A stretch of DNA of 64,000 bases from Indioceanicola profundi (GCF_003568845.1 NZ_CP030127.1:62001-126000), one strand, 5' to 3'. Positions 23,566 to 32,419 are shown, counted from the first letter of the stretch. The notes: generated by a model not told the origin, from the letters alone. A program made the numbers and translations.

Positions 23566-25260
23566 ATGATTGACCAGGCAGACGCCGTGCAGGCCGGGTC
23601 CGACGGGTTTCAGCTGGAGCTGAAGCGGGTGGCCGCGGGCGGAGCGGTGGACATCCCCGCGCTGTTTCCCTGGCTCACGGCTCCGACGGTATCGGAGCGT
23701 GCCGCCGCGAATCGCAGGATCGGCGAAGCGCTGCTGCAATCCGGCCGTGGGCGGGATGCGACGCTTTATTACGAGCGCGCCTGGCGGCTGGAAGGCCCGC
23801 CAGTTGGGTGCGAGTTCCAGCTTCCCGACCTTCTGTTCCAGGCCAAGCGGCCGCGTGACGCTCTGGACTGCCTGCGCGAGGTGGCGTTCGACGCGGCCCG
23901 CAATGGACGCCTGGACGTCCTTAGCCGTGCGGTGGTGTTCTTTCAGCAATATTCGACCCATGGCGACAGGCCGCAGCAGGACCACATCGTGTCCCGCATG
24001 GCGGCGGAAGCCTTCCAGGCGGCGGCTGGCGATCCGCCGCCCGCAACGCCGCTCGACGGGCGCATCTTCCGGGTCGGCTATGTGCTGTATTGCGAGCAGG
24101 ACCCGAAGAGCACCTTGCCGCCGATCTATCCGAACTATGCCCGCCATCATGATCCGAAGCGGGTGGAAGCACGGTTCTATTCGTTCCTGACCCGCGAAGA
24201 GGTGCTGAAGACCAATCCGGGCTTTGAGCGGATAGAGGCGGAACTGGCGGCCAGGGGGCAGGTGCTGACCTATGTCGGAGACACATCCGGCCCCTATAGC
24301 CGGGCCGCATCGGTCGCCGCCGCCATGCGCAAAGACGGCATTGATGCGGCCCTCCTGAACTACGGGCTCTACAACAACTTCATCCTGGCCTGTCTTCGTC
24401 CAGCACCTCTGGTCGCCACGATCGATTTCGGCGATCCGCAGCAATACACAGCCATTCCCATGGATGTGAACTTTACCCGGTTCGAGCACTTCAAGATGGA
24501 GTCCATGTGCCGGGCGGAGGAGCTGGGCCTGTATTTCCCTCGCGCCGTGCCCGACCGGTCGGAAGCTTATGCGCGGGCGGAGCTCGGCTTCCCAGAGGAC
24601 CAGCCGGTCGTCATCTGCTGCGGCGCCACCTACAAATTCGCCAATCCCCGTTTCTGGGGAACGATCATCATGGCGCAGGGGATCGAGCGCAGGGGATTCT
24701 ACGTCTTCGTCGGCATCACCGAGGAGGATCTGCCCGACGGCGTGAAAGACAAGCTCGACCTGTCGCGCTGCCGGTTCCTGGGCTTCCGAACGGACTTCAG
24801 CCGCATCCTTCCGGCCGCCGACATCCTGCTGGACACCTTCCCCATGGGCGGCGGGCACACGCTGCTGGAAGCGATGGCGCACGGCATCCCTTGTGTGATG
24901 CTGGCACATGACTTCAAGCGGCTGTTCGACAAACGCTACAATTACTTCCCATACGCGACCCTGCCTTACATCAAGGACCTGACCGTACCTGCGGAACGGT
25001 TGGACCAGGTCGCCCTGACCTTGATCAACCTGATCCGCTCGCCTGACGAGCGCGCCCGCTTTGGGCAGGCCGGACGCAGCATGTATGCGGAAGCCATGGA
25101 CGGTCCGGCCTTCATGCGCCGGCTGGAAGGCATGCTGATGGGCGAATATGACGCGATCCGGCAGGCCCGTGATGCCGAGACTGGCGGAGCGGCAGCGGAT
25201 ATGCTACGAAAGAAAGGCGTGGATACCGCAAACAGTGGTAATGCCATAGCAGAAACATAG
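23566..25260 (+). CDS. SPINDLY/OGT-like glycosyltransferase
   Basis: From ATG 23566 (GAGGGGAGC site) the protein has 564 residues. The N-terminal third is helical and TPR-like (LLQSGRGRDATLYYERAWRL). The C-terminal half has GT-B features: QPVVICCGATYKFANPRFW, then CRFLGFRTDFSRILPAADILLDTFPMGGGHTLLEAMAHG, where the last segment is the nucleotide-sugar-binding EAMAHGIPCV pattern. It lies between flaG and the tailoring operon, which starts 13 bp after its stop, so the glycosyltransferase may be co-transcribed with that operon. Flagellin or surface glycan modification is inferred. Confidence 0.82.
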   Translation: MIDQADAVQAGSDGFQLELKRVAAGGAVDIPALFPWLTAPTVSERAAANRRIGEALLQSGRGRDATLYYERAWRLEGPPVGCEFQLPDLLFQAKRPRDALDCLREVAFDAARNGRLDVLSRAVVFFQQYSTHGDRPQQDHIVSRMAAEAFQAAAGDPPPATPLDGRIFRVGYVLYCEQDPKSTLPPIYPNYARHHDPKRVEARFYSFLTREEVLKTNPGFERIEAELAARGQVLTYVGDTSGPYSRAASVAAAMRKDGIDAALLNYGLYNNFILACLRPAPLVATIDFGDPQQYTAIPMDVNFTRFEHFKMESMCRAEELGLYFPRAVPDRSEAYARAELGFPEDQPVVICCGATYKFANPRFWGTIIMAQGIERRGFYVFVGITEEDLPDGVKDKLDLSRCRFLGFRTDFSRILPAADILLDTFPMGGGHTLLEAMAHGIPCVMLAHDFKRLFDKRYNYFPYATLPYIKDLTVPAERLDQVALTLINLIRSPDERARFGQAGRSMYAEAMDGPAFMRRLEGMLMGEYDAIRQARDAETGGAAADMLRKKGVDTANSGNAIAET

Positions 25261-25273
25261 ACGAGTGTACGCC

Positions 25274-26062
25274 ATGCGAACCAAAATGGTTTCTGAGGCG
25301 TCGCAGATGGGTCTATCTGTCCCGGCCCTTGCGGACGCGGTTCCTACCGAACTCTGGCTCGATGCTCTCGAGGCGGAGGCGCTTGCCCACCCGGCCTCAA
25401 ACCATCGGCTGCTCCGCCGGATCGCCGCGGGCGATTTCGCCGATATGCCGGAGGTACTGCGCACCATCGCGCTGCAGTACGGCCAGTACAGTCGGCACTT
25501 CATCAGCTATGTCGAGGGCGTGATCGCACAGCTCTCGAACCCCCGGCACGCGGACGCCCTTCGGCATAATCTGGAGGAGGAGCTGGGATTGCTGCCGGAT
25601 GGAAGCCAGGGCAAGCCGCACCGGGAAATCTATCAGGATTATCTCCATGCCATCGGCGTGGATGCCGATTACAGCCGTAGCCAGCCCCCCATTGCGGAGG
25701 GGCCGTCCTGGGCAACCGCATTCCGCAGCCTGTGCGCCGACCAGGGCGCTGCGGCGGGCATCGGGGCGCTGGGCCTGGGCACCGAATTGATCGTCGCCCA
25801 GATTTACGGCTTCTTCCTCACGGCTCTGGAGCGTCACACCTCGCTCACCGAGGAGGACCGGCTGTTCTTCAGTCTGCACGCCGTATGCGATGTGGAGCAT
25901 TCGGCGACCCTGCGCGGCATCGCCCACGATCTGGTGGAGAGCGAGCCTGCCGCTCGCAGCGAGGTCGAGCGTGGGATGCGCGCGGCATTGGCCCTGCGGG
26001 CTGAGTTCTGGACGGCGCTGGAAGGACATCTGGACCAACGCCTTGGGGCGAAGGCCGCCTGA
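25274..26062 (+). CDS. Heme-oxygenase-like diiron oxidase family protein
   Basis: The 262-residue all-helical protein carries the ligand pattern of heme-oxygenase-like diiron enzymes: E101/E102 in HNLEEELG, H116 in KPHREIY, E171 in GTELIVAQ, then H202, D206 and H209 in LHAVCDVEHS. Known members (UndA, SznF, BesC types) use O2 to break C-C bonds or oxidise nitrogen in amino-acid-like or fatty-acid substrates. It is the first gene of a five-gene operon, with the next start overlapping by one base (TGATG). GTG 25265 is an alternative start. Substrate is unknown. Confidence 0.8.
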   Translation: MRTKMVSEASQMGLSVPALADAVPTELWLDALEAEALAHPASNHRLLRRIAAGDFADMPEVLRTIALQYGQYSRHFISYVEGVIAQLSNPRHADALRHNLEEELGLLPDGSQGKPHREIYQDYLHAIGVDADYSRSQPPIAEGPSWATAFRSLCADQGAAAGIGALGLGTELIVAQIYGFFLTALERHTSLTEEDRLFFSLHAVCDVEHSATLRGIAHDLVESEPAARSEVERGMRAALALRAEFWTALEGHLDQRLGAKAA

Positions 26063-26820
26063 TGTCCGAACGTTCCGCCGATCCGGCGCGGCTCTATGAT
26101 GGGAATGCGGGGCTCTGGCGTCGCACCGGCCCGAGCAGCCTGTCCGACTTTACCGGCCGTCCGCCCGTGCTGGAGCTGTGCGGCGGCGTTGCCGGGCTGG
26201 ATGTGCTGGATGTCGGTTGCGGCGAGGGGTACGTCGCGCGGGAGATCAGGCGGCGGGGTGCGGCCCGCGTCGTGGGCTTCGACCTGTCCGCCCAGATGAT
26301 CGAGCAGGCAAGAGCCACCGAGGCCGCCGAGCCGCTGGGGATATCCTATCATCATCTACCGGCGACGGAGCTGGACGGGCGTTTCGGCGCGTTCGACCTG
26401 GCCATTGCCGTCTTTGTCTTCAACTATGTCGCCATCGCCGACATGACGGAAATCATGGGGCGGGTGCGGCGGGTTCTGAAGCCCGGCGGCGCCTTCGTCT
26501 TCTCGGTCCCGCATCCGTCCCAGCACTTCGTCCATGATGGCCGCCCGCCCTTCTTCTTCGAGGGCTCCATTGGCTATTTCAGCGGCCGGGACCAGCGGCT
26601 TCCTGGGCAGATCCACTGCCGCAACGGGCGCGTGCTGCCGGTACAGTCCGTGCACAAGGTCTTCCAAGATTATTTCGACGGGCTTGCGGCGGCTGGTTTC
26701 ACCAGCATGCCTACTGTCCGTGAGCTTACGGTTCGGCCGGAGCATCTGGAGATAGACCCGGATTTCTTCGGACCGGTGAAGGATGTGCCGCTCCATGTCG
26801 CCTTCCGCGTCACTGCCTGA
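26062..26820 (+). CDS. Class I SAM-dependent methyltransferase
   Basis: The 252-residue protein has motif I LDVLDVGCGEGYVAREI (about residues 48-64), acidic loop VGFDLSAQMIEQA, and post-motif VLKPGGAFVFSVPHPSQHF. This is the methyltransferase-11/UbiE-like fold. It is coupled to the diiron gene upstream and overlaps the ATP-grasp gene downstream. Small-molecule O- or N-methylation is the usual role of such enzymes, and the substrate is unknown. Confidence 0.88.
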   Translation: MSERSADPARLYDGNAGLWRRTGPSSLSDFTGRPPVLELCGGVAGLDVLDVGCGEGYVAREIRRRGAARVVGFDLSAQMIEQARATEAAEPLGISYHHLPATELDGRFGAFDLAIAVFVFNYVAIADMTEIMGRVRRVLKPGGAFVFSVPHPSQHFVHDGRPPFFFEGSIGYFSGRDQRLPGQIHCRNGRVLPVQSVHKVFQDYFDGLAAAGFTSMPTVRELTVRPEHLEIDPDFFGPVKDVPLHVAFRVTA

Positions 26821-28141
26821 AACCGGCGGTTCCACTGCCGTCATCCTGCGCAGCAACGACATCTGTCATCTTGGTATCGTCCGGGCCCTGAAGGCAGCCG
26901 GTGTCCGCACGGTCGCGGCGGTGTTCGACTATCCCGGAGCGCCCGATTGGCTGTCGGACGCCACCGCGGCGGCTGACCGGACCGTACGCATACCTAATCC
27001 CGGCGCGGATGAGGCCGGGGCCGTTGCCGCGCTGGAGCAATTGGGGATTGAGGAGGGTGCGGACGGTCGCCGGCCCATGCTGTGGGCGTCTTCCGATACC
27101 GGGCTGGTCCTGTTCGGCCGCAACGAGGAGCGGCTTGGAAAGCGGTTCCGGTTCCTGGGCGAAGAGCCCGATGGAAGGGTGCCCTGGCGAACCCTGGACA
27201 AGGGCCGTACCGCCGCCATCCTGGACGCTGCCGGGGTCGGCCAGCCGCTGACCCTTGCCTGTTCGACGTCTGGTGAGATACCGGCGGTCGCGGCCGCCAT
27301 GCGCTATCCATGTGTCTACAAGCCCGCCGTGAAGGACCTGACCCAGAGCTTCTACCGGGGCCATGGCGGGTTGAAGGCGGTCACATGTGCCGATGCCCGC
27401 GAATTGAGTGAGCGGTTGCCGGCTGAAATCGCGGCGGGCCACCGGCTGGTTGTGCAGGAGCTGGTGGAATATGAGGGCGTGGAAGCCGAGGTGCCGTTCT
27501 ACGCCTATGTGGACCGCTGCCACCGCATCCGCATGGCCCTGACCGCCTGCAAAGAGCGGGTGGAACCGCCGGGCTTCGGCACCGCCACGGTGCTGCGCAT
27601 CACATGGCATCCAGAGCTGCTGGAGGCGGCGCAGACCATCGCGACGGCCCTGGCCTGGCACGGCCCGCTGATGATCGAGTTCACGCGCGATATGCGCACC
27701 GGTGCGTGGCAGGTGATCGAGATCAATGGCAGACCCTGGCTTCTGAACGACTTCTACCGTCGAGCCGGCTTCGACTTCGTCGGCATGATCTATCGGGAGC
27801 ATGAATTGCCAGATGGCCTGATGGTCCCCTCCCCTGCCCTTCTGGCGCGCCGCCCGGTCATGGTGGACATGCCGGCAGAGCTTGCGGCCATGCGCCGGCA
27901 TGGGGAGGCGGTTGATCAGCCCGTAATGGACCGCAGGCTCGCCGGGATCGGCGGTGATATCTATTTCAGCTACGACGACCCGGACGATCCCGGTCCGGGA
28001 CGGGCCTGCCGACAGGCTATAAAGCAGCGGTACGGCGTGATCTATCCGCCCTCGTTTGACGATATGGGCGTCGCCGCGGACGCAGGCGGAAATAACAATC
28101 AACCCGGTTTGGATCAGCCCTTGCGGCGGGAGATGGTGTGA
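26795..28141 (+). CDS. ATP-grasp ligase
   Basis: From ATG 26795 the product is 448 residues (ATG 26783 is also in frame). The N-terminal domain (STAVILRSNDICHLGIVRAL) and central lid (YPCVYKPAVKDL, VVQELVEYEG) are followed by the metal-binding segment MIEFTRDMRTGAWQVIEINGRPW, typical of ATP-grasp carboxylate-amine or carboxylate-thiol ligases. Such enzymes join a carboxylate to an amine through an acyl-phosphate. The gene sits in the middle of the operon, overlapping the methyltransferase by 26 bp and the oxygenase by one base. It suggests that the pathway makes an amide or peptide bond. Confidence 0.87.
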   Translation: MSPSASLPETGGSTAVILRSNDICHLGIVRALKAAGVRTVAAVFDYPGAPDWLSDATAAADRTVRIPNPGADEAGAVAALEQLGIEEGADGRRPMLWASSDTGLVLFGRNEERLGKRFRFLGEEPDGRVPWRTLDKGRTAAILDAAGVGQPLTLACSTSGEIPAVAAAMRYPCVYKPAVKDLTQSFYRGHGGLKAVTCADARELSERLPAEIAAGHRLVVQELVEYEGVEAEVPFYAYVDRCHRIRMALTACKERVEPPGFGTATVLRITWHPELLEAAQTIATALAWHGPLMIEFTRDMRTGAWQVIEINGRPWLLNDFYRRAGFDFVGMIYREHELPDGLMVPSPALLARRPVMVDMPAELAAMRRHGEAVDQPVMDRRLAGIGGDIYFSYDDPDDPGPGRACRQAIKQRYGVIYPPSFDDMGVAADAGGNNNQPGLDQPLRREMV

Positions 28142-28980
28142 TGACGGTCGATACGGCGGCGCTGTTGGACGGGGCCACGCTGAGGGTCTCCGGCCTTGCG
28201 GCACTGGACCCGGCAGAGGTGCGCCGGATCATGGTCAAATACAGCTTCTGCCGCATCCGCGGCCTGTTCGGTGCCGCGGAAATCCGCGCCGGGCTGGAAA
28301 GCCTGCGCCGGGGCTTCGACCCGTCCTTGGACAACCCTGTTATCGGGGAAGCGCCAGGCGCTGTGATGAAGAATTTCCAGAAGCTGGCCATCGGTGGGAC
28401 GATGCAGAGCTGGGCGTACCGGCCGCGCTTCATCCGCATCCTCTACAATCCCCTGTGGGAGGCGGATATCTACGGGTTGCACGGGCTTTTCCGCAAGCTG
28501 GCGGCATTGCGGAACCGGCTGCAAGGCCATCCCGAGGGCTATGCCATCGACACCGTCGACGGCGGCATGTGGACGGCGGCCCGGGTGCAACATTACCCGG
28601 CGGGCGGCGGCTTCCTGATCCCCCATCGTGACACTGTGATCAGCAAGGTGAACAGCGATGCGGGGATCGAGCAGTTCTACCAGATACTCCTCCCCCTGAC
28701 CCAGAAAGGCGTGGATTTCGAGCGTGGCGGCGGCTTCGTCGAGCTGGAGGATGGCGAGGGTCAGCGTGTCTACATCGAGGACAATATCGAGGCCGGGGAT
28801 GTGGTCATGTATGACGGCCGCACCGTTCACGGCGTCGCCGACATCGACCCCCATAAACGCGTGAATTTGCAGACAATGGACGGGCGGGTCGTCATGTTCG
28901 CCTCCCTCTACAAGGATATGTCGGGAGACAGCCGGCTTTATGCCGAGTACGACCATATGGAACGGGAGGCGAAGGCATGA
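28141..28980 (+). CDS. Fe(II)/2-oxoglutarate-dependent oxygenase
   Basis: The ATG at 28141 overlaps the ATP-grasp stop (TGATG); a GTG at 28138 is possible. The 279-residue protein has the double-stranded beta-helix iron triad H162 and D164 (in LIPHRDTV) with H230 (in DGRTVHGV), and R240 (in PHKRVN) as the likely 2-oxoglutarate-binding residue. These enzymes hydroxylate or otherwise oxidise unactivated carbons. It is coupled to the TylF-like gene by an ATGA overlap. The substrate is unknown. Confidence 0.85.
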   Translation: MTVDTAALLDGATLRVSGLAALDPAEVRRIMVKYSFCRIRGLFGAAEIRAGLESLRRGFDPSLDNPVIGEAPGAVMKNFQKLAIGGTMQSWAYRPRFIRILYNPLWEADIYGLHGLFRKLAALRNRLQGHPEGYAIDTVDGGMWTAARVQHYPAGGGFLIPHRDTVISKVNSDAGIEQFYQILLPLTQKGVDFERGGGFVELEDGEGQRVYIEDNIEAGDVVMYDGRTVHGVADIDPHKRVNLQTMDGRVVMFASLYKDMSGDSRLYAEYDHMEREAKA

Positions 28981-29762
28981 GCGCCGGCGATCAGAAGCCC
29001 AGCGGCGGCGTGGCCGCGCGTGTGGACACCCGAAGCGACGATTACCGCTCAGCCGAGCGCGAGCTTTACGGCATGTTGGACAGCATCTCGCTTCCCCGTG
29101 AGGAGATTTGCGAGAACCTGATGCTGTTCACGACCCCACAGCAGCTTCGCCGTCAGCTTTTCCTGTACGAAATTTATAAGAAAATCCTGGATGTGCCGGG
29201 CAGTATCATGCAGTTCGGCGTCCGCTGGGGGCGGGAGCTTGCCCTGTTCGAGGCGCTGCGCACCACATTCGAGCCATTCAATCACAGCCGCAGGGTCACT
29301 GGCTTCGACACGTTCGAGGGCTATGTGGGGCTGGATGCGAAGGACGGCCCGTCGCAGCAGATGAAGGCCGGCAATCTGGCCACCACGGCTGGCTATGACG
29401 CAGAGCTGGAACAACTGCTCCGCACTCGTGAGGCACTGAGTCCCATTCCCCACGTCAAAAAGTTCGATCTGGTGAAGGGAGACGTGGAGCAGACCCTGCC
29501 GGCCTATCTGGCGGAAAATCCGCATACTGTAGTGGCACTGGCCCATCTGGACCTGAATCTCTACCGCCCCACCCGCTTCGCACTGGAAACAATCCGGCCC
29601 CATCTCACCAAGGGCAGCATTGTCATCGTGGATGAGGTCAATCTGAAGACCATTCCAGGAGAGACGCGGGCGCTGATGGAGGTCTTCGGCCTCAACAACA
29701 TCCGTCTCCGCCGCGACCCGATGGTCGGCCCGACCTGGCCGGCCTACTTCGTGATCGAGTAA
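28977..29762 (+). CDS. TylF/MycF-like methyltransferase
   Basis: The 261-residue protein has the TylF-type pattern: LRRQLFLYEIYKKILDVPG, then IMQFGVRWGRELALFEALR (motif I region), VTGFDTFEGY (the FDTFEGF-like acidic loop), and HLDLNLYRPTRFALETI with VDEVN metal-binding aspartate/glutamate. TylF and MycF methylate sugar hydroxyls of macrolides, and relatives occur in surface-glycan loci. Here it ends the operon, which would fit methylation of a sugar unit. Some homologues are annotated with misleading carnitine-related names. The aminotransferase gene lies convergent 26 bp away. Confidence 0.83.
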   Translation: MSAGDQKPSGGVAARVDTRSDDYRSAERELYGMLDSISLPREEICENLMLFTTPQQLRRQLFLYEIYKKILDVPGSIMQFGVRWGRELALFEALRTTFEPFNHSRRVTGFDTFEGYVGLDAKDGPSQQMKAGNLATTAGYDAELEQLLRTREALSPIPHVKKFDLVKGDVEQTLPAYLAENPHTVVALAHLDLNLYRPTRFALETIRPHLTKGSIVIVDEVNLKTIPGETRALMEVFGLNNIRLRRDPMVGPTWPAYFVIE

Positions 29763-29790
29763 CCGGCACAGCCGGCCGGAAACGGTTTTT
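29762..29790 (+). terminator. Weak terminator after the tailoring operon
   Basis: A short CCGGC/GCCGG stem and a GGAAACGG loop are followed by five T residues at 29786-29790, overlapping the convergent aminotransferase stop. Confidence 0.4.
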
Positions 29791-30943
29791 ACGCCAGGGC
29801 TTTCATGGCCGCATCCAGCACACGCTGGATATCCACGCCGGGCCACATTGGCAGGCGGATCAGGCAGTTCTCGGCATGGCGGGTCACGGGGCAATCGCCA
29901 TTTGCCCGCCCCAGCCTTCTGCCGGCCGGCGTATCGTGCAGGGCGACATAATGGCGGAACACCTTGATCCGTGCCTCCGCCATTGACGCGGTGAACCGAT
30001 CGGCCCTATCCATGTCGGTGAAGCGTAAGAAGAAGATATGGCCGTTGTGGCCAATTCCGGGACCCAGTTGCGGAAGCTCAAACCGGCCGGAGCCGGATAG
30101 CGGCGCAAGCTCACGCATATAGGTGTCCCAAAGGTCGCGGCGTGCTGCGGTTACACGCTCGACATCCTCCAACTGCACGGACAACATGCCGGCCTGAAGC
30201 TCGCTCGGCAGGAAGGAGGAGCCGAGGTCGATCCAGGTGTACTTATCGATCTCTCCTCGCACCCAGCGCTTTCGGTTCGTGCCCTTCTCCCATAGCACCT
30301 CTGCCCGCTCCACCAGTTCCGGGTCGTTGATGATCAGCGCGCCGCCCTCCCCGCAGTGGATGTTCTTGGTGGCATGGAAGGAAACGGCCGCGAGATCGCC
30401 GAAGGTGCCAAGAGGTCGGCCATAGAAGTCTGCCCCGATGCTCTGGGCGGCATCCTCGATCAGTCTCAAGCCATGGGCGCCGGCGATCGCCTTCAGCTCG
30501 TCTATCGCGCAGGGGGCGCCAGCATAGTGTACGACGCAGATGGCCTTAGTCCTGGGCGTGATTGCCGCCTCCACCTGCACCGGATCAATGGTCATGTCCT
30601 CCGGCCGGGCATCCGCAAAGACCGGTACGGCTCCTCGAAGTGCGAACGCGGAGGCGCTGCTGACGAAAGTGAAGGAAGGTACGATCACCTCGTCGCCTGG
30701 ACGAAGATCCAGCAGCAGGGCCGACATCTCCAGTGCCGCTGTACAAGAAAGAGTCAGGAGAACCGGCGCATCATTGTGCATGCGGCTGAGCATGTCCTGA
30801 CACCGCCGCGTGGCAGTTCCGCCGCCATGCATCGTGCCGGTCAGGACCTCGGCAAGTGCCGCAGGCTCCCGCCCAGTCAGATAGGGTCGGTGGAACTCAA
30901 CAGCGTCGGAAAGGCTGCCGACGGTGCGGCTGTCCGGGATCAT
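29789..30943 (-). CDS. WecE-type sugar aminotransferase (DegT/DnrJ/EryC1 family)
   Basis: The 384-residue PLP enzyme has GDEVIVPSFTFVSSASAFALRG, the LIEDAAQSIGADFYGRPLG region, and SFHATKNIHCGEGGALI with the PLP lysine. The segment EKGTNRKRWVRGEIDKYTW, followed by GSSFLPSELQAG, is the mark of the dTDP-4-amino-4,6-dideoxygalactose aminotransferase (WecE/RffA) branch. Product is therefore likely an amino-dideoxy sugar nucleotide. It is convergent to the tailoring operon rather than part of it. It would supply an amino sugar for a glycan, which fits the flagellar glycosylation island. No other sugar-nucleotide genes are in view. Confidence 0.9.
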   Translation of the reverse strand: MIPDSRTVGSLSDAVEFHRPYLTGREPAALAEVLTGTMHGGGTATRRCQDMLSRMHNDAPVLLTLSCTAALEMSALLLDLRPGDEVIVPSFTFVSSASAFALRGAVPVFADARPEDMTIDPVQVEAAITPRTKAICVVHYAGAPCAIDELKAIAGAHGLRLIEDAAQSIGADFYGRPLGTFGDLAAVSFHATKNIHCGEGGALIINDPELVERAEVLWEKGTNRKRWVRGEIDKYTWIDLGSSFLPSELQAGMLSVQLEDVERVTAARRDLWDTYMRELAPLSGSGRFELPQLGPGIGHNGHIFFLRFTDMDRADRFTASMAEARIKVFRHYVALHDTPAGRRLGRANGDCPVTRHAENCLIRLPMWPGVDIQRVLDAAMKALA

Positions 30944-31251
30944 GAAATCTGCCCGATCGTTCGGAGCAATACCAAGGGATATTAAGGCCGGTGAAGCGTT
31001 AACGAAAGCTCTATCGAAAGAGACCGATTCCGGCAGGCAAAACAGGAACGCCGTTCCGGATGGACCTATTGATCAGGCGAACCTGCCTAGCTTGGTCAGG
31101 CAATGAGCACGGGATTTCGGTGGCAATGCGGCTGAACATCGGCCACTTGCGTGGAGGCGGCAATATTATCCGGCGTCGGATAATGCGCCGTAACCAGTCC
31201 CGCCGCTCTCTGTTGGGGCCTGAACCAACATGTGGACAAAGGAGCCAAGGC
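30944..31251. other. Intergenic region with a parS-like site
   Basis: A 308-bp gap between the divergent aminotransferase and zinc-finger genes. It contains the parS-like site at 31166-31183. I saw nothing else that I can support. Confidence 0.6.
31166..31183. promoter_or_regulatory. parS-like site 1
   Basis: TTATCCGGCGTCGGATAA is an 18-bp near-palindrome with one symmetric mismatch. It shares the TATCCGnCGTCGGATA core with three other sites around parAB. Confidence 0.78.
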
Positions 31252-31467
31252 ATGAATGGTAGAGACCAGCAGGGCCGCTCCAATCCAGGCGGCGGAACGG
31301 AACCGATGAAGCCCGGCAGCGAAGCCCCAGCAGGAACCGTTGGAACAGGCGACGCCGTTTGTCCGGCCTGCAAGGGCACCGGGGTGATTTCGAGGAGTGA
31401 GGGCGGCTCTCGTTGTCCAAACTGTGCCGGTACTGGCGTGGTGACAGAAGGAATTGGCGGGGCATAA
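31252..31467 (+). CDS. 71-residue DnaJ-type zinc-finger miniprotein
   Basis: Starting at ATG 31252 with a GGAGCC ribosome site, the product has a Gly/Pro/Ser-rich first half and then two CxxCxGxG motifs (CPACKGTGVIS and CPNCAGTGVVT), spaced as in the DnaJ zinc-binding region. No J domain is present. It could be a small zinc-binding chaperone-like or metal-sensing protein carried beside the partition genes. Small proteins of this kind are common and uncharacterised. Confidence 0.72.
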   Translation: MNGRDQQGRSNPGGGTEPMKPGSEAPAGTVGTGDAVCPACKGTGVISRSEGGSRCPNCAGTGVVTEGIGGA

Positions 31468-31622
31468 CGCTAGTGCGCTGGTCCGCGGGTATCCGGCCCT
31501 AGCTTGATGGAGACGAGCAGTTTCTGCAGATGCCCAATCTAAGCCGGGTAGGATGTTGCGTCCTGCCCGGCGCCTGTCTTGTCACAGGAAGCTTTGAGTC
31601 CTGGTGCGGCGAGGCCGTGCAG

Positions 31623-32327
31623 ATGGCCAGCAACTACGCTAGGCTAGAGTTCGGTTTGAACAATCTCCTGCCAATATCCTGCATGCCGCCCAGAAAGTTC
31701 CCGCCCGACATGGTGTCCAGTTCAGATGGCTCGGCGGCCGTTCCGAAACGGCACCGTCGGCGCGATAATCCCGCACAGTTCGACCTGTTCGAGATGCCGG
31801 AGGCAACGGCTGTCATGCTGACCTTCTCTGGGCGGACGGTCGACCTTGAAAACCCTGATCTCTCCGCGTTTGACATCACGGACATAGCGCGCCCTCTTGC
31901 GTACCAGTGTCGTTTCGTGGGCAATACCATTGCCTTTTATAGCGTGGCACAGCATTCAGTGCTCGCAAGCTACTTGGCACCCAAGGGATTCGAATACGAT
32001 GCCTTGATGCATGATGCCGAGGAAGCGTTCACAGGCGATTGGCCGACGCCCTGGAAGGTGCGGATTGGCAGGGCAGCGATTGAGGAAGCTGTCGCTCCAT
32101 TGAAGCGCGAGATCGCCGAACGGTTCGGAACTCGCTATCCCCAACCCAAGGAAGTCAAGCTGGCGGACCAGCGTGCGCTGGCAACGGAGCTACGGGATCT
32201 CTGCGCACCCCATCGGGTAAACTGGAAGGACCTGCCCAGTCCGGCAGTAGAGCCGATCCAAGCGCTTGCGCCGGAGGATGCGCTTCGATCCTTTCTTCAG
32301 CGCTATCGCGAGCTGCGCAAAAGCTGA
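31623..32327 (+). CDS. HD-domain phosphohydrolase (YfbR-like)
   Basis: The open frame extends to 31530, but the start is uncertain: ATG 31623 has a GAGG site eight bases upstream, while 31683 and 31710 have none; the 31623 form is 234 residues. The conserved region begins at LTFSGRTVDLENPDL and includes IARPLAYQCRFVG, FYSVAQHSVLAS with a metal-binding His, and LMHDAEEAFTGDWPTPWK with the HD pair. YfbR-like enzymes dephosphorylate nucleotides. Copies are frequent on alphaproteobacterial plasmids, and this one lies just upstream of parA with a parS-like site after its stop. Confidence 0.78.
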   Translation: MASNYARLEFGLNNLLPISCMPPRKFPPDMVSSSDGSAAVPKRHRRRDNPAQFDLFEMPEATAVMLTFSGRTVDLENPDLSAFDITDIARPLAYQCRFVGNTIAFYSVAQHSVLASYLAPKGFEYDALMHDAEEAFTGDWPTPWKVRIGRAAIEEAVAPLKREIAERFGTRYPQPKEVKLADQRALATELRDLCAPHRVNWKDLPSPAVEPIQALAPEDALRSFLQRYRELRKS

Positions 32328-32329
32328 CT

Positions 32330-32343
32330 ATCCGACGTCGGAT
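32330..32343. promoter_or_regulatory. parS-like site 2
   Basis: ATCCGACGTCGGAT is a perfect 14-bp palindrome immediately after the HD hydrolase gene and about 100 bp upstream of parA. Confidence 0.82.
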
Positions 32344-32387
32344 GCAGTCTGAATGCACGGCGGCAACTGGTTCCAGAGCGCAGGCAT

Positions 32388-32419
32388 CTGGTTGACGAAC
32401 GCCGTCAACCAGCTATAAA
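32388..32419 (+). promoter_or_regulatory. parAB promoter with overlapping operator palindrome
   Basis: A perfect 10-bp inverted repeat (CTGGTTGACG, five bases, CGTCAACCAG; 32388-32412) covers a -35 box TTGACG (32392-32397). The -10 TATAAA lies at 32414-32419 with a 16-bp spacer. The N-terminal HTH of ParA is the natural candidate to bind here and repress its own operon. Confidence 0.72.
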
